64,000 nucleotides of DNA, from NCBI RefSeq assembly GCF_004365875.1, contig NZ_SODF01000001.1, positions 1,550,001-1,614,000 of the forward strand. Direction: 5' to 3'. A program made the translations under genes and the position numbers. The notes under the pieces were generated by a model. It saw nothing but the letters and a program-made list of their open reading frames with translations. It was not told the DNA's origin and ran no database searches. This stretch comes from Kribbella kalugense. GTDB lineage: Bacteria > Actinomycetota > Actinomycetes > Propionibacteriales > Kribbellaceae. Of this stretch, positions 1 to 8,975 are shown piece after piece; positions within the stretch are counted from its first letter, which is position 1, and each line of letters begins with the position of its first letter.

Positions 1-885
1 GGCGAGCTCGTGGTCGAAAGCATCACGCCAACCGCCGACCTCTCCGAGCACGACCTCCTCCGGTACGTCGCCTCCATCGAACACAACTCCGAACACCCAA
101 TAGCCCGAGCCATCGAACGCCGAGCCACCACCGACAGCATCACCCCCGCCCCCGTCACCCACTTCAAAGTCCACCCCGGCCAAGGCGCAACCGGCAAAGT
201 CAACGGCCACCAAGTCACCGTCGGCAACCGCACGCTCCTACAGACGGAAGGCATCGCACCACTCCCCGACTCCGCCCCATCAAATGCGTCGGTTGTTTAT
301 GTGGCGGTGGATGGGCGGGTGGTGGGTTGGTTCGGTGTTGCTGATCGGTTGCGGGCTAGTGCGGCTGCTGCCGTTGAGACGTTGCACCGTCAGAAGCTGC
401 GGACGATTCTGCTGACTGGGGACAGTGAGGTGGTTGCGCGGTCGGTTGCTGGGGCGCTTGGGATTGACGACGTTCGGGCCGGGGTTCTGCCCGCGGACAA
501 GGCGGCTGTGATTGAGCAGTTGCGGGCTGACGGGCACCGCGTGGCGATGGTTGGTGACGGGATCAACGACGCCGCGGCGCTCGCAACTGCCGACCTCGGG
601 TTAGCCGTCGTCACCGGGACTGACATCGCGCTCAAGTCGGCTGACATCATCCTCGTCCGCGACGACCTTCGGGTGATCCCGGACGCCGTCGCCCTGGCCC
701 GCCGTACTCGCCAGACAATTCACCGCAACTTGATCTGGGCGTTCGGCTACAACGTCGCCGCAGTACCGATCGCCGCCGCCGGCCTGCTCAACCCACTCGT
801 CGCGGCAGCCGCGATGTCGCTGTCGTCCCTGTTCGTCACCTACAACAGCCTCCGCCTTCGCGACTTCGGCACCGATCCCGACTAG
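1..885 (+). CDS. Copper-type heavy-metal P1B ATPase, C-terminal part (cut by window start)
   Basis: The frame is open from base 1, so this is the C-terminal 294 residues of a longer pump; the phosphorylation motif DKTGT lies just outside. Visible are the SEHP motif (HP at visible residues 32-33) typical of heavy-metal ATPases, the hinge motif GDGIND at 185-190, and a final pair of membrane segments. The segments carry FGYN and MSLSS, the TM7/TM8 signatures of Cu(I) ATPases, so copper export at the cytoplasmic membrane is the likely role. Codon choice switches abruptly near base 285 from C-ending to G/T-ending codons without breaking the frame (see findings). The next genes lie on the opposite strand; one of them carries a heavy-metal-associated domain. 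Confidence 0.93.
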   Translation, partial: GELVVESITPTADLSEHDLLRYVASIEHNSEHPIARAIERRATTDSITPAPVTHFKVHPGQGATGKVNGHQVTVGNRTLLQTEGIAPLPDSAPSNASVVYVAVDGRVVGWFGVADRLRASAAAAVETLHRQKLRTILLTGDSEVVARSVAGALGIDDVRAGVLPADKAAVIEQLRADGHRVAMVGDGINDAAALATADLGLAVVTGTDIALKSADIILVRDDLRVIPDAVALARRTRQTIHRNLIWAFGYNVAAVPIAAAGLLNPLVAAAAMSLSSLFVTYNSLRLRDFGTDPD

Positions 886-889
886 CCGC

Positions 890-1915
890 CTACTCGAGCA
901 GCACCTGCAGGCAGTCTCGCGCCGCGGCCCGGCGAGCGGCTTGCCACTCGGCGCTCTTCTGCCAGTAGTAGTGGGTCTTTGTCTCGGGTGCCAGCGCAAC
1001 GATGTCGAACGTGGTCAGAGCGAGATGGATCTGCTCCCAACTCGGCAGCGGCACTGCACGATGTTCGGCGTACGCCGTCCAGAGGTGCCGACGGAGGTCA
1101 CCGTAGGACCGCTCGGCGGCCCAACTCGCGCTGTCCCACTGGCTGCAGGTGAAGTCGACAAGAGGAGACAGGACACCTCCGAACCCCCAGTCGAGAATTC
1201 CGTTCAACGTCCCGGATTCGTCGAGCAGTAGGTGGCGCTCGTACAGGTCGCTGTGGGCAAGGACCGGGTCCATTAAGTCGACAGCTTCGAGGGCTTCGAG
1301 CAACGTCGTTCGCGCTGCCGGACCGGCGGAAGGTGCGACTGCTTCGACGAGTCGCTCCGCACCGCCCAGTTCGCTGAGAGGGACGAATCGCTCCGCGTCC
1401 GCGAGGTCGCGGAAAGGCGAGTAGCCGGCCAGTTCGCGGAGCGGGGAGTAGCAGTCGGCCGCGGTCGGTGGTGCCGTTGGCGGTTCCGACCAGGCGTTGG
1501 CCCAGAGGCGCCGTGGGACGCGCTCGAGGCTGATGTCATGACACACCGCGAGCGCCGATCCGAGCTGTCCCGCGAGCGCTGGCAGTTGTTCGGGCGACAG
1601 GTCGCCGAGCACGGTGCCCCGGAGCCGAGCCACAGCAAAGAACGGGTACGGCGAGATCGCCGGATCGTCCCAGCGGCCGAGCAGCTTCGAGACGAGCGGG
1701 TGGTCGACGGTTGCGTAGACGTCGCATTCGCGCTTGAGTTGCCCGACGATCGTGTGGTTGCGAGGGAACAGAAACGCGCGATCGTCGGCGAGCAGCACAT
1801 GCTTCGTGGCCCCCTCGAACCGCGGCTCGATCGGCCCCGCTACCTCGCAGACCTCCCTGAATCGCTTGAGCTGGGTCGCGACGAGGACAGCACCGACGGC
1901 TGTTTCGTCATCCAT
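890..1915 (-). CDS. APH-like aminoglycoside/choline kinase-family phosphotransferase
   Basis: 341 residues with the protein-kinase-like APH fold. The catalytic loop HSDLYERH lies at 221-228 and the metal-binding ILDWGFGG at 240-247. In the family the loop is usually HxDxxxxN; here the Asn position is His228, which is unusual and may alter metal binding. The substrate cannot be told from sequence; small hydroxylated metabolites or antibiotics are typical. The ATG follows a CTGGAG ribosome site. It sits 21 bases downstream of the heavy-metal-domain gene on the same strand, so the two are probably co-transcribed. The 3' end nearly abuts the convergent P-type ATPase. Confidence 0.8.
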   Translation of the reverse strand: MDDETAVGAVLVATQLKRFREVCEVAGPIEPRFEGATKHVLLADDRAFLFPRNHTIVGQLKRECDVYATVDHPLVSKLLGRWDDPAISPYPFFAVARLRGTVLGDLSPEQLPALAGQLGSALAVCHDISLERVPRRLWANAWSEPPTAPPTAADCYSPLRELAGYSPFRDLADAERFVPLSELGGAERLVEAVAPSAGPAARTTLLEALEAVDLMDPVLAHSDLYERHLLLDESGTLNGILDWGFGGVLSPLVDFTCSQWDSASWAAERSYGDLRRHLWTAYAEHRAVPLPSWEQIHLALTTFDIVALAPETKTHYYWQKSAEWQAARRAAARDCLQVLLE

Positions 1916-1936
1916 GTGTCGGCTCCAGTCGGGAGG

Positions 1937-3133
1937 TTAGCGCGGTACGACGGTATACCCGCGGCCGCGGATCGCCTCGAAGCTCTGCGCTCGTACCTCG
2001 TCCGACGGGAACGCGGCGACGACCTCCTTCGTGTCCAGGTCGATCCCCGCGACCCGTACTCCGAGCGCCTCCAGTACACCGGTGATCGTGTTCGTGCAGT
2101 GCGAGCACGTCATGTCCGGCACCTCGAAAACCTCGTCCGCAGTGTCCACGCCGGCCTCCTCAATCTCCACCAGTTCGAGCAACTGAACGAATGTCTCCAC
2201 AAACGTGTCCACCACACCCGGCAGCATCCTGACACCGTCCACCGACATGTTGGCCAGGCAGCGCGGCAGCTGTCCCGCCGGCAACAGCGCGTACTGCCGA
2301 GAGATCTGCCCGAGCAGTACGTCGTACTTCCGCAACGCCTCCTCGACGGTCAGGCCTTCGTCAACCGTTGCCCGCCGCAACGTCTCGTGCGCGTCGGCGA
2401 TCGCGGTGTCTTTCATCGCCCGAAGCATTGCGCTCGTCTCACCGGCGTACCGCACGGTGCCGTCGTCCTGCGTGACGAGCCGCACCGGGATCATCCCGCG
2501 GCGGAACGTCGATGACTGCAGTCCCCAGAACCAGGTGTTCGCCACGACCGCGAAGATCCCCGAGTCGCGCAGTCCGCGCGCGAACTCCGCTGCATTTCGA
2601 TACGGCGTCTGGTCCGCAAGGTACGCGTGCTGCACCAGCGCCCGCGCCGTCGTATCGATCCCGACCCGAAGGATCTCCACCGGATCCTTGTCCGTCGTAG
2701 TCGCGGCCATGATCGCGCGGTCCGCATCCGACAGAACCGCACCGATCACGTCGTCGTTCGCCGCCAACGCCCGCCACATCGCCAGCGTCGCCTCACGCGC
2801 AACCACGGGCAGAACTGGGCCGAGCGGACCGCAGTGCGCCACATTCGCGACACCGTCGCTGTCCCGCCAATTCACCGAGTACGACGCAGAGGCCACGAGC
2901 TCCGGCGTGCACGGCCGCATCCGGGTCCACACATACTCAAGCTGCAGCTCCGTCAGCCGACCACCGTCAGCTGTCTCAAGCGCACCAACCTCAGGCGCTA
3001 TCCGCCGCACACCCCCAAGAAACCGCCCCTCAACCGACTCCCCCACCGGACCGAACGGCGTCGTACCGGCGACGCGCGCTAGGAGCCGGGCTGCGGCGGC
3101 GCGGTCGTAGTGGCCGCCTGGTAGTGCCGACAT
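1937..3133 (-). CDS. Unrecognised protein with C-terminal heavy-metal-associated (HMA) domain
   Basis: About 398 residues. The last ~63 form an HMA domain with the metal-binding MTCSHC motif (Cys343 and Cys346). The first ~330 residues are predominantly alpha-helical in appearance and I do not recognise the family. ATG at 3133 is preferred over an upstream TTG because a strong GGGGGAGG ribosome site precedes it. Neighbouring a copper-type ATPase, it could bind, sense or deliver copper, but this is inference. The upstream body has scattered Cys and His residues yet no obvious redox motif. An N-terminal enzyme-like body joined to a C-terminal HMA domain is an uncommon arrangement. Confidence 0.75.
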   Translation of the reverse strand: MSALPGGHYDRAAAARLLARVAGTTPFGPVGESVEGRFLGGVRRIAPEVGALETADGGRLTELQLEYVWTRMRPCTPELVASASYSVNWRDSDGVANVAHCGPLGPVLPVVAREATLAMWRALAANDDVIGAVLSDADRAIMAATTTDKDPVEILRVGIDTTARALVQHAYLADQTPYRNAAEFARGLRDSGIFAVVANTWFWGLQSSTFRRGMIPVRLVTQDDGTVRYAGETSAMLRAMKDTAIADAHETLRRATVDEGLTVEEALRKYDVLLGQISRQYALLPAGQLPRCLANMSVDGVRMLPGVVDTFVETFVQLLELVEIEEAGVDTADEVFEVPDMTCSHCTNTITGVLEALGVRVAGIDLDTKEVVAAFPSDEVRAQSFEAIRGRGYTVVPR

Positions 3134-3276
3134 CCTTGCGACCTCCCCCAGGCAACCGTCACCTACGGGATCAAGTCTAGGAACCAAACTCGTGGCGCGT
3201 GGTCACACCGCGTGTCGGGTCAGGCGTCGTATACAACCGTAGGAGGCTCCACGTCCGGACCGAGAGTGACGGCCAA

Positions 3277-3468
3277 CTATCGGCGTCGGCCTCTGATTCC
3301 GACGGCGCCGAGCGCCAGGCCGATCAGGAAGATGATCGGACCGGCCACCGCCCAAAAGGTGGTGCCACTCATCGCGCTGCCACCAATCACGTTGGTGCCC
3401 TGCAGGGTGAACAGCAGCCCCAGGACTGCCACCACCCCACCGACGACAACCCACAGAGACTTCTTCAT
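3277..3468 (-). CDS. Small two-helix membrane protein
   Basis: 63 residues. It begins MKKSLWVVV and has two hydrophobic helices (about 5-23 and 36-56) ending in a basic GIRGRRR tail that should face the cytoplasm. ATG at 3468 is chosen because AAGGAG lies nine bases upstream; the longer reading frame to 3549 adds polar sequence with no ribosome site. Function unknown. It lies between the HMA protein and the PAP2 phosphatase and is transcribed away from the latter. Confidence 0.65.
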   Translation of the reverse strand: MKKSLWVVVGGVVAVLGLLFTLQGTNVIGGSAMSGTTFWAVAGPIIFLIGLALGAVGIRGRRR

Positions 3469-3571
3469 GCTGCTCGGCTCCTTGTCCTGCGACGGCCACT
3501 CACAGCTACACACGGCCCCGACCCGCACTTGGTTCACCACCCGGGCCATCCTGTGACTCAGGAGACTCTCA

Positions 3572-4252
3572 GTGTGCGACGGCGAGACTCAGGTGATGAA
3601 AGCCTTGACGCCGCGCGCCCTGCTCGGGCTGGTCGTCTCGGTGGTTGGCGCGATTGGATTCGCCTGCCTCGCGGACGCCGCCGAGGAAGGTGACGGCCTC
3701 GCGGCTTTCGATCCGCAACTGACAGCCGACTTCGTTGCACGCCGTACCCCCAGCCTGACAGATGTTGCCCAGGGCATCTCGTTCGTCGGCAATGTTCCTG
3801 TCCTGTTGTTGCTGACGGCACTTGTTGCCCTCGGCCTCTGGATCCGAACCAGGCGCTGGCAACCGCCGGCTCTGCTCGCCCTCGGGATGGGCGGAGCCGG
3901 CGCGCTCACCTACATCCTCAAGGTGTTGATCGGACGACATCGTCCAGGCGCCGGCTTCGTGCTGGGACCGATCGACACTGGGTTCTCGTTTCCGTCAGGG
4001 CACACGCTGAGCTCGACGGTGTTCTTCGCGCTGCTCGCGGCCATTGTCTGGTCGGCGGAGGTACGCCGTACGTCGAAGATTGCAGCTGTCGTCTCGGCGG
4101 TTGTGCTGAGCCTGGCGATGGGAATGAGTCGTATCTATCTCGGATACCACTGGGGTACGGACGTGCTGGCCGGTTGGATCGTTGCCGTCACCTGGCTGTG
4201 TCTGCTCGCAAGCGTCACCCAGTTGAAGCATGGCGTCGATCGCGGTTTGTGA
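3572..4252 (+). CDS. PAP2-family membrane phosphatase
   Basis: 226 residues, polytopic, with the three phosphatidic-acid-phosphatase signatures in order: KVLIGRHRP, FSFPSGHTLS and SRIYLGYHWGTDV. Such enzymes dephosphorylate lipid phosphates or undecaprenyl pyrophosphate at the outer face of the cytoplasmic membrane. GTG at 3572 has GGAG seven bases upstream; ATG at 3596 is an alternative start. Its last 23 bases overlap the next gene, an OmpR-type regulator, so phosphatase, regulator and kinase are likely translationally coupled in one operon. That suggests the sensor system monitors envelope or lipid status, which is inference. Confidence 0.9.
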   Translation: MCDGETQVMKALTPRALLGLVVSVVGAIGFACLADAAEEGDGLAAFDPQLTADFVARRTPSLTDVAQGISFVGNVPVLLLLTALVALGLWIRTRRWQPPALLALGMGGAGALTYILKVLIGRHRPGAGFVLGPIDTGFSFPSGHTLSSTVFFALLAAIVWSAEVRRTSKIAAVVSAVVLSLAMGMSRIYLGYHWGTDVLAGWIVAVTWLCLLASVTQLKHGVDRGL

Positions 4253-4883
4253 GGACGACCGTGCGTTGCGCGGCGTTCTTCGGCGGGCTTTGGAGGGGGA
4301 CGGTCACTCGGTTGTTGCTACGTCGACCGGGTCCGGACTGCTTGGGCAGCTCGAGCCCGCTCCGCAGCTCGTCGTACTGGACATCGGACTGCCTGATGCC
4401 GATGGGCGGGACGTGTGCCTGGCGTTGCGTGCGCATGGGGTGGATGCACCGGTGCTGATGCTGACTGCGTTGGGCGGCATGCATCACAAGGTCAGTGGAT
4501 TCGAGGCCGGGGCGGATGACTATCTGACCAAGCCGTTCGACCTACCTGAGCTGCTGGTCCGGGTTCGGGCTTTGTTGCGTCGGACAACCATCGCGGTCAC
4601 CGTCGACGAGGTCGTTCTCGACCCCACCAGCCATCAGGTACGCCGGGGCACGAACGGCGAGGCGCTCACGCCGACCGAGTTCCGGCTGCTCGGCCGATTG
4701 ATCTCCGCGCCCGGAGAGGTCGTCCGCCGGCATGCGCTGATCGCGACCGGCTGGCCGCACGGCGCGTACGTCAGCGAGAACACCCTCGACTCCTACCTTC
4801 GGCGACTACGCGTCAAGCTCGACCGGCTCGGGATCGCCAGCCGCGTCGCGACCGTGCGTGGAGTCGGGTACCGATGGGACTGA
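4230..4883 (+). CDS. OmpR/PhoB-family response regulator
   Basis: 217 residues. The receiver domain has the acidic pair E8-D9-D10, the phospho-acceptor D51 in VVLDIGLPD and the conserved KPF near residue 95. The C-terminal winged helix (about 125-217) carries LTPTEFRLL and ends ATVRGVGYRWD, as in PhoB-type regulators. It overlaps the PAP2 gene upstream by 23 bases and its partner kinase downstream by 10. The pair is therefore a cognate two-component system, probably acting on its own operon. Confidence 0.95.
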   Translation: MASIAVCEDDRALRGVLRRALEGDGHSVVATSTGSGLLGQLEPAPQLVVLDIGLPDADGRDVCLALRAHGVDAPVLMLTALGGMHHKVSGFEAGADDYLTKPFDLPELLVRVRALLRRTTIAVTVDEVVLDPTSHQVRRGTNGEALTPTEFRLLGRLISAPGEVVRRHALIATGWPHGAYVSENTLDSYLRRLRVKLDRLGIASRVATVRGVGYRWD

Positions 4884-6109
4884 CCGGCTTCCGCGGTCGA
4901 ATCGTCTCACTGGCAGTCCTGACCGCGACGCTGGTGGTCGCCGTCCTCGTGATCCTCAGCCATGTCCTGCTCAGCCGCGCGACCGAGGCGGACACTCGCA
5001 CGCTGGCACGCACTCGAGCCGAGGCCGTCGCCGCCACCGTCGAGGAGGTGAACGGCAAGATCCGGCTCGTCGAAGGAACCGGCGACGCCTTCGACACAGT
5101 CGCCTGGGTCTATGCCGACGGCCGTCTCGTCGACGGCGTTCTGCATCCGACCACGGCCGCGATCGTCGACCGGCTGGGCAAGACCGGTAGGAACCAGTTC
5201 GTCACGACGGGCCGCTCCTTGCTGTACGCCGAACCGGTGCACGGGGCAACGGTCGTTGTAACGGTGGACCTCACGCCGTACGAGAGCTCGGAGCAGCGCA
5301 GCCTGCTGATGTCGCTGGTACTCGGCGCCCTCGCGATCGTGGTCTCGGGCGGCGTCACCTACCTCGGCGTCAGCCGCGCGCTGCGGGTGGTCCATCGAAT
5401 GTCCGCGCTCGCCGACGAGTGGGGCGATCACGACCCCGACCGTCGCTTCGGGCTGGGTCCACCGCGGGACGAGTTCGGCGAGCTGGCGCAAACCTTCGAC
5501 CGGCTCCTCGACCGCGTCTCGGACACCATCGCCGACGAACGCCGGCTGACCGACGAGATCGCCCACGAACTCCGAACGCCGTTGACGGTACTGCGCGGCG
5601 AGGCACAACTGGCCGAACTCTCAGGAGACCAGGTCGACCCGCAACTCGTCCTCGCCGAAACCGACCGCCTCAGCAACGCCGCCGGCACGATCCTCGACGC
5701 GGCTCGGTCGCGGATGTACGGCGAGGCGTCCTGCCGACTGTCAGCCGCCCTGCGACAGCTTGGCGCCGCGCAGCTCGACCAGCCGGAAGAGGTCGAGGTC
5801 GCCGTACCGGCCGATGTCGTCGCGGCCGTTCTGACGCCTTTGCTCGACAACGCCACCCGCCACGCTCGAACGACGGTCTCCTTGCAGGTCGAGGCATCCG
5901 GCAAGAGCGTTTTCGTCCACGTCCTCGACGACGGCCCCGGCTTCGAGCCCGACGAGCTGGAGAGCGCGTTCGCGCCAGGTCACAGCGGCTCGGACGGTCA
6001 TGGGCTCGGACTGGCAGTGGTACGTCGAATTGCGGCCGCGACTGGGCTCGGCGTACGAGCTGTGGCCGACGGCCGTGGGCACGTCGAGGTCCGGTTCCCG
6101 CGGGCCTGA
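4874..6109 (+). CDS. HAMP sensor histidine kinase
   Basis: 411 residues. TM1 is at about 9-34, an extracellular sensor segment of ~100 residues follows, TM2 is at about 144-167, then HAMP, then HisKA with DEIAHELRTPL (His231), then HATPase with DDGPGF and HGLGLAVV. ATG at 4874 overlaps the regulator's last codons. It should autophosphorylate and pass phosphate to the preceding OmpR-type regulator. The stimulus is unknown; the operon context (PAP2 phosphatase before, COG4705 membrane protein after) points to the envelope. Confidence 0.93.
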   Translation: MGLTGFRGRIVSLAVLTATLVVAVLVILSHVLLSRATEADTRTLARTRAEAVAATVEEVNGKIRLVEGTGDAFDTVAWVYADGRLVDGVLHPTTAAIVDRLGKTGRNQFVTTGRSLLYAEPVHGATVVVTVDLTPYESSEQRSLLMSLVLGALAIVVSGGVTYLGVSRALRVVHRMSALADEWGDHDPDRRFGLGPPRDEFGELAQTFDRLLDRVSDTIADERRLTDEIAHELRTPLTVLRGEAQLAELSGDQVDPQLVLAETDRLSNAAGTILDAARSRMYGEASCRLSAALRQLGAAQLDQPEEVEVAVPADVVAAVLTPLLDNATRHARTTVSLQVEASGKSVFVHVLDDGPGFEPDELESAFAPGHSGSDGHGLGLAVVRRIAAATGLGVRAVADGRGHVEVRFPRA

Positions 6110-6155
6110 TCGACAGTCAGGTTGCGTGCAGGTGCTTCACGCAAGGGTGGCGGGC

Positions 6156-7403
6156 ATGACAACCAATACCGCATCCCGTCCAGCCGCAGCTCGGGTGCTG
6201 CTGAACAAGGTGCCTGAGGTCACCGTCTGGTTCTGGCTGATCAAGATCCTCTGCACCACGGTCGGCGAGAGCTTCGCGGACTGGATCAACATGCAGCTCG
6301 GTGTCGGGCTGGTCAACACCGCGATCATCTTCACCGTGGTCTTCGCCGCGGTGCTGGCCTGGCAGGTGAGCACGTCCCGCTACCGGCCGGCCGCGTACTG
6401 GCTGACGGTCGTGGTCGTCAGCGTGACTGGCACGCTGTACACGGACATCCTGACCGACCAACTCGGCGTACCGCTGTGGATCAGTACGTCGGTGTTCACA
6501 GTGGCGCTCGTTGTCGTGTTCGGTATCTGGTGGGCGCGCGAGCGCACGCTCTCGATCCACAGCATCGTGAGCCGTCCCCGGGAGGCGTTCTACTGGCTCG
6601 CCGTCCTCGTCACTTTCGCGCTCGGCACTGCGGCCGGCGACTGGACTCTCGAGCTGACCGGCTGGAGCCCTGGCGTCTCGGTCCTGCTCCCTCTCGCCCT
6701 GATCGCAATCATCGTCGGCTGCTGGCGACTGGGCGCGAATCCGGTCCTGGCGTTCTGGCTCGCGTACATCCTCACCCGCCCGCTCGGTGCAAACCTCGGC
6801 GACTGGCTGGCCTCCCCCAAGGTCCCCGACCAAGGTCTCGGCCTCGGGACTCTGGTCACCAGCATCATCTTCCTGAGCGCGATCCTTGCGACCGTTGTGT
6901 ACCTCACGCTGACGAAGAAGGACGTAATCGAGACTCACGAGCGCACCGCGAAGTACCACCAGCGGAAGCGGGAGTGGCCACTCGTCGGCGTCATGGCCGC
7001 CGCGACCATCGCGGCCGGCATCCTGCTCAACTGGGCGTCAGCACAACCGCATGCGAACGCCGCCGCCGAAGGTGAAGGTCCCAACCCGGCGGAGGCGAAC
7101 GTGCACATGTCGTCGGCGGAGGCGACCGCGCACTTCCCGAAGGCCGACGTCACTCAGTTCCGCACGCTCGTCGGGACCATGAACGCCGACCTCGGGAAGG
7201 GCGACCAGGCCGGACTAAACACGGCCGTCAACGCCTACGAGACGGCCTGGGACGACGACGAGTCCACGCTCAAACCCCTTGACGGCAGGGCCTGGGACTA
7301 CATCGACAGCCAGAACGACGCGCTCTTCAGCTCGGTCCGGGACACGAAGGACCCGACCGCCGAGAAGCAGGCCATTCAGGCGCTCCTCACGACACTGGGC
7401 TGA
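6156..7403 (+). CDS. COG4705-type multi-spanning membrane protein
   Basis: 415 residues with start at ATG 6156. The family is recognised from the opening KVPEVTVWFWLIKILCTTVGE and repeated internal W-containing helix pairs; two homologous blocks of about five helices are visible (residues ~20-140 and ~150-260). A C-terminal soluble tail of ~120 residues after the last helix is probably extracytoplasmic. Proteins of this group commonly sit beside two-component systems in actinobacteria and may be regulated by them, but no transport or enzymatic activity is established. It follows the kinase by 46 bases. The 3' end overlaps the convergent methyltransferase by 17 bases. Confidence 0.8.
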   Translation: MTTNTASRPAAARVLLNKVPEVTVWFWLIKILCTTVGESFADWINMQLGVGLVNTAIIFTVVFAAVLAWQVSTSRYRPAAYWLTVVVVSVTGTLYTDILTDQLGVPLWISTSVFTVALVVVFGIWWARERTLSIHSIVSRPREAFYWLAVLVTFALGTAAGDWTLELTGWSPGVSVLLPLALIAIIVGCWRLGANPVLAFWLAYILTRPLGANLGDWLASPKVPDQGLGLGTLVTSIIFLSAILATVVYLTLTKKDVIETHERTAKYHQRKREWPLVGVMAAATIAAGILLNWASAQPHANAAAEGEGPNPAEANVHMSSAEATAHFPKADVTQFRTLVGTMNADLGKGDQAGLNTAVNAYETAWDDDESTLKPLDGRAWDYIDSQNDALFSSVRDTKDPTAEKQAIQALLTTLG

Positions 7404-8190
7404 CGATCATGACTAGGGATCCCTCGAAGTGGGGTTGGGTGCGGAGGTGGCCGTACTTCTTGTCCCAGGTGCCGTCGGCCAGGTCGCGGCCGAGGTCGGT
7501 CTCGAAGCGTTCATGGACCTCTGGGGCGACGAAGCTCCAGGCTGAGTTGGCTTTGCGGGCCCCTGGGTCGAGGAGTCGTTCTGGCCTTCCGTAGTACGCC
7601 TCGCCGAAGCCGTCGGTGCAGTGCAGCGGGATCGGGAGCAGCTCGACCTTGCCGCCGCCCAGGCCTGCCGCGATCGTCTCCGACGGCGGGTAGCGGCGAG
7701 CTTCGGTGTCGATCACCTCGGGCGCGTAGTCGTACAACCAGAACCGCTGCAGCAGCGTCGGTTCACCGGTCAGTACGACGACGGGCCCGGTGGTGACTCG
7801 GCGTACCTCGGCCAGCCCGGCGTTCAGGTCGGACCACTGGTGGACGGTGAAGCTGGCCATCGCGGCGTCGAACGCGCCGTCCGGGAACGGAAGGTCCTCG
7901 GCGGTCGCGTCGATCGCTTCGACCAGCCCGGCCGGCCGCTGGGCACGCATCTGCGCAGACGGTTCGACCGCGACCACGTCGAGGTCGACAGGTTCGTACG
8001 AGCCGGCACCGGCGCCGACGTTCAGCAACGTCCGCGCGTTGCCGAGAGCGGCACGCACCGCGGCGGCGATCTCGGGATCAGGCTGGCGGTACGTCGTGTA
8101 CCCGGCGCCGATCCGTCCGTAGTCGGCATCACCTGCACTGCCGTCGGACCGGTCCGCGGGTCGCTCGAAGGTCTGGGATTCGGGGCTCAT
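7387..8190 (-). CDS. SAM-dependent methyltransferase
   Basis: About 267 residues with a class I methyltransferase fold. The glycine-rich motif I is LLNVGAGAGSYEP, followed by acidic VAVEPSAQM and the post-motif DAAMASFTVHQW. This most resembles the Methyltransf_11 group; substrate unknown. Two ATG codons abut: AAGGAG leaves one base before the first (8193) and four before the second (8190), so 8190 is preferred. The 3' end runs 17 bases into the convergent COG4705 gene. Confidence 0.85.
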   Translation of the reverse strand: MSPESQTFERPADRSDGSAGDADYGRIGAGYTTYRQPDPEIAAAVRAALGNARTLLNVGAGAGSYEPVDLDVVAVEPSAQMRAQRPAGLVEAIDATAEDLPFPDGAFDAAMASFTVHQWSDLNAGLAEVRRVTTGPVVVLTGEPTLLQRFWLYDYAPEVIDTEARRYPPSETIAAGLGGGKVELLPIPLHCTDGFGEAYYGRPERLLDPGARKANSAWSFVAPEVHERFETDLGRDLADGTWDKKYGHLRTQPHFEGSLVMIVSPVS

Positions 8191-8302
8191 CATGCTCCTT
8201 TGCGAGTGAGTTCCTAACTGGAACTCTAGAGCAGAACCAGCCAGACCAGTGGATCACTCAGCAGACCACTGGCATGGCTGGTCAGCACCCGATTCGCCCG
8301 AC

Positions 8303-8863
8303 TTACGCCGGTGCGTGCTCCTTCAGGACGGCCATGAAAGCGCGCATCCAGCTCGGATGATCCGGCCAGGCGCGGCCCGAGACCACGTTGCCGTCGACGA
8401 CCGCGTCACCGTCGACCCATTCCGCTCCGGCGGCCCGGATGTCGACCGCGAGCGCCGGGTACGCCGACGTCTTCCGCCCGTTCAGCACACCCGCGGCGGC
8501 CGCGAGCAGCGGTCCGTGACACAGCTGCGCGACCGGCTTCGATTCGCCGTAGAAGTGCTTCACGATCCGTAGGCAATCAGCGTCGTTCCGGATGTACTCC
8601 GGCGCGCGCCCACCCGGAATCACCAACGCGACGTAGTCCGCCGGATCCACATCGGCGAACGCGATATCGGCCGGCCAGGTATGCCCCAGCTTCTCGGTGT
8701 AGGTGTCGAACCCGTCCACGAAGTCATGCACCACGAACTGCAGCTTCTTCACCTCAGGCGCAGCAACGTGGACTTCGTACCCCTCCTCCAGCAACCGCTG
8801 ATAGGGATAGAACACCTCGAGATCTTCCGCGGCATCCCCCGTAAGAATCAGAACTTTCGCCAT
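8303..8863 (-). CDS. DJ-1/PfpI-family protein
   Basis: 186 residues beginning MAKVLILTGDAAEDLEV, the usual PfpI start. It contains the nucleophile-elbow cysteine in QLCHGPLL and the conserved VIPGGRAPEY segment. Family members act as glyoxalase/deglycase-like or peptidase-like stress proteins; which applies cannot be told here. ATG 8863 has AAGGAGG upstream, whereas the longer frame to 8920 reads through a low-quality Trp/Gly stretch. Monocistronic by appearance. Confidence 0.9.
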   Translation of the reverse strand: MAKVLILTGDAAEDLEVFYPYQRLLEEGYEVHVAAPEVKKLQFVVHDFVDGFDTYTEKLGHTWPADIAFADVDPADYVALVIPGGRAPEYIRNDADCLRIVKHFYGESKPVAQLCHGPLLAAAAGVLNGRKTSAYPALAVDIRAAGAEWVDGDAVVDGNVVSGRAWPDHPSWMRAFMAVLKEHAPA

Positions 8864-8975
8864 CACACAGCCTCCTTGTCGGCCACCCCATCCACACCGC
8901 CAGCCTCTGCCCGCATCCAACCCCGGTCAAGACCCGTAGCCTGATGCCGGATCCCGGCTCTCACTGGAGGCAGAC

